The notes under the pieces: model-generated
The model's input: the letters and a program-made list of their open reading frames with translations, nothing else
Told to the model about the DNA's origin: nothing
The model's database searches: none
Part shown: piece after piece, positions 6,480-6,702 of the stretch
Layout: every line of letters starts with the position of its first letter
How positions within the stretch are numbered: position 1 is the stretch's first letter
Assembly (NCBI GenBank): GCA_903889815.1
Contig: CAISYX010000127.1
Coordinates: 1 to 6,702 of the forward strand
Direction: 5' to 3'
Source of the DNA: an uncultured Gammaproteobacteria bacterium
GTDB lineage: Bacteria > Pseudomonadota > Gammaproteobacteria > Pseudomonadales > Pseudohongiellaceae
Length of the DNA: 6,702 bases
Translations under genes and position numbers: made by a program

Positions 6480-6558
6480 CTGCATGCGGGAGCGCACGGC
6501 ACCCACAAAGTGCTTGCCGGCAGAAACAGGCTTGGCGGGCAGAGCCCGGAATTCGTCG

Positions 6559-6592
6559 GGACACGCCACAAGTACGTCCTTGTAGGCTCGGC
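6559..6592 (+). repeat. Left inverted arm of the intergenic element
   Basis: It reads GGACACGCC, then 17 nt (6568-6584), then GGCTCGGC on the plus strand. The centre can pair as TAC…GTA around a TCC core (6573-6584, with a G-T pair) or alternatively as ACAAG/CTTGT (6568-6572 with 6579-6583). Confidence 0.6.
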
Positions 6593-6648
6593 GCGGAGAA
6601 TACTGCGGTGCCAGCCTCTGCGCGGCGGGCAGTGTCTGGCAGGACCGT

Positions 6649-6669
6649 CTGCCGCCAGGACGGCGGCAG
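6649..6669. repeat. Perfect 8-bp GC-rich hairpin inside the intergenic element
   Basis: CTGCCGCC (6649-6656) pairs with GGCGGCAG (6662-6669) around a 5-nt loop AGGAC. On the minus strand the loop reads GTCCT, again with a TCC core as in the two arms. An alternative shorter stem GGCAG/CTGCC (6638-6642 with 6649-6653) would compete with it. No U-tract follows on either strand, so this is not a canonical intrinsic terminator. Confidence 0.65.
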
Positions 6670-6702
6670 CCGAGCCCCCATGGATGGGTTCACGGCGTGT
6701 CC
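6669..6702 (-). repeat. Right inverted arm of the intergenic element
   Basis: On the minus strand it reads GGACACGCC, then 17 nt, then GGCTCGGC, the mirror of the left arm. Its centre is a perfect palindrome CCCAT-CC-ATGGG (6677-6688) placed in the same register as the TCC core of the left arm. It ends at the last base of the window and could continue beyond it. Confidence 0.6.

Larger units (their letters stand above)
6559..6702. repeat. Palindromic repeat-like intergenic element with inverted arms, reaching the window edge
   Basis: Two 34-nt inverted arms bound 76 nt of structured DNA. Each arm has an outer block GGACACGCC, a 17-nt variable centre, and an inner block GGCTCGGC; outer and inner blocks are identical in both arms, giving 24 of 34 matches overall. 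Between the arms lie an 8-bp hairpin CTGCCGCC/GGCGGCAG (6649-6669) and a weaker stem GCGCGGAG/CTCTGCGC (6591-6598 with 6616-6623, one G-T pair). There is no plausible coding sequence and no T-run. The arrangement resembles an interspersed palindromic repeat or a non-autonomous inverted-repeat element. No transposase is present here, and the right end coincides with the window edge, so flanking duplications and full length cannot be judged. Copy number is unknown from this window. Confidence 0.6.

Noticed and set aside
6434..6558. FMN, glycine or tetrahydrofolate riboswitch, or PurR-like operator, in the glyA leader
   Set aside because: No conserved riboswitch core could be recognised, and no sequence resembles the PurR palindrome. 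The short hairpin at 6536-6548 lacks a terminator U-tract.
6649..6669. Intrinsic transcription terminator
   Set aside because: The stem is strong, but neither strand has a T-run after it, so it is better explained as part of the palindromic element.
6454..6693. Minus-strand open frame of 79 codons upstream of glyA
   Set aside because: It runs through the inverted-repeat element and the leader, has no domain and no convincing ribosome binding site, and is Cys/Arg-rich as expected from translating hairpins.

Overview
The window reads as a chromosomal stretch of a gammaproteobacterium. The evidence is the gene order glyA–nrdR–ribD–ribE–ribBA–ribH–nusB–thiL, protein sequences close to the Escherichia coli and Pseudomonas versions, and a moderately high GC content. 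The genus cannot be fixed from this sequence. Everything that is clearly coding lies on the minus strand, so transcription runs from right to left.

Layout in the direction of transcription. At the right edge (6559-6702) is a non-coding, strongly palindromic repeat-like element with two inverted arms and a central hairpin. A leader of about 100 nt with a possible promoter -10 follows, then glyA (serine hydroxymethyltransferase), nrdR (zinc-ribbon/ATP-cone repressor of ribonucleotide reductase genes), ribD (deaminase/reductase), ribE (riboflavin synthase), ribBA (DHBP synthase fused to a degenerate GTP-cyclohydrolase-II-like domain, the RibBX type), ribH (lumazine synthase), nusB (antitermination factor), and the first 215 codons of thiL (thiamine-monophosphate kinase), which runs off the left edge. 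The thiL start is a TTG at 645-647 with a good Shine-Dalgarno sequence.

The genes are tightly packed. Gaps are 15-16 nt for glyA/nrdR, nrdR/ribD and ribD/ribE, zero for ribE/ribBA (TAAATG), 52 nt for ribBA/ribH, a 4-nt ATGA overlap for ribH/nusB, and 70 nt for nusB/thiL. I see no intergenic terminator, so one polycistronic transcript is likely.

The four rib genes cover every step specific to the pathway except the first, GTP cyclohydrolase II. The domain that would carry that activity has lost its zinc-binding cysteines, so a separate ribA is expected elsewhere. GlyA supplies glycine and one-carbon units, and ThiL makes thiamine diphosphate, so the cluster is rich in cofactor and one-carbon functions. 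NrdR and NusB add deoxyribonucleotide control and rRNA transcription.

The core is conserved housekeeping sequence. The most unusual item is the element at the right edge. Its two arms share their outer and inner blocks but carry different central sequences that are still palindromic in the same register, which suggests selection on structure. No wholly new biological system is visible.
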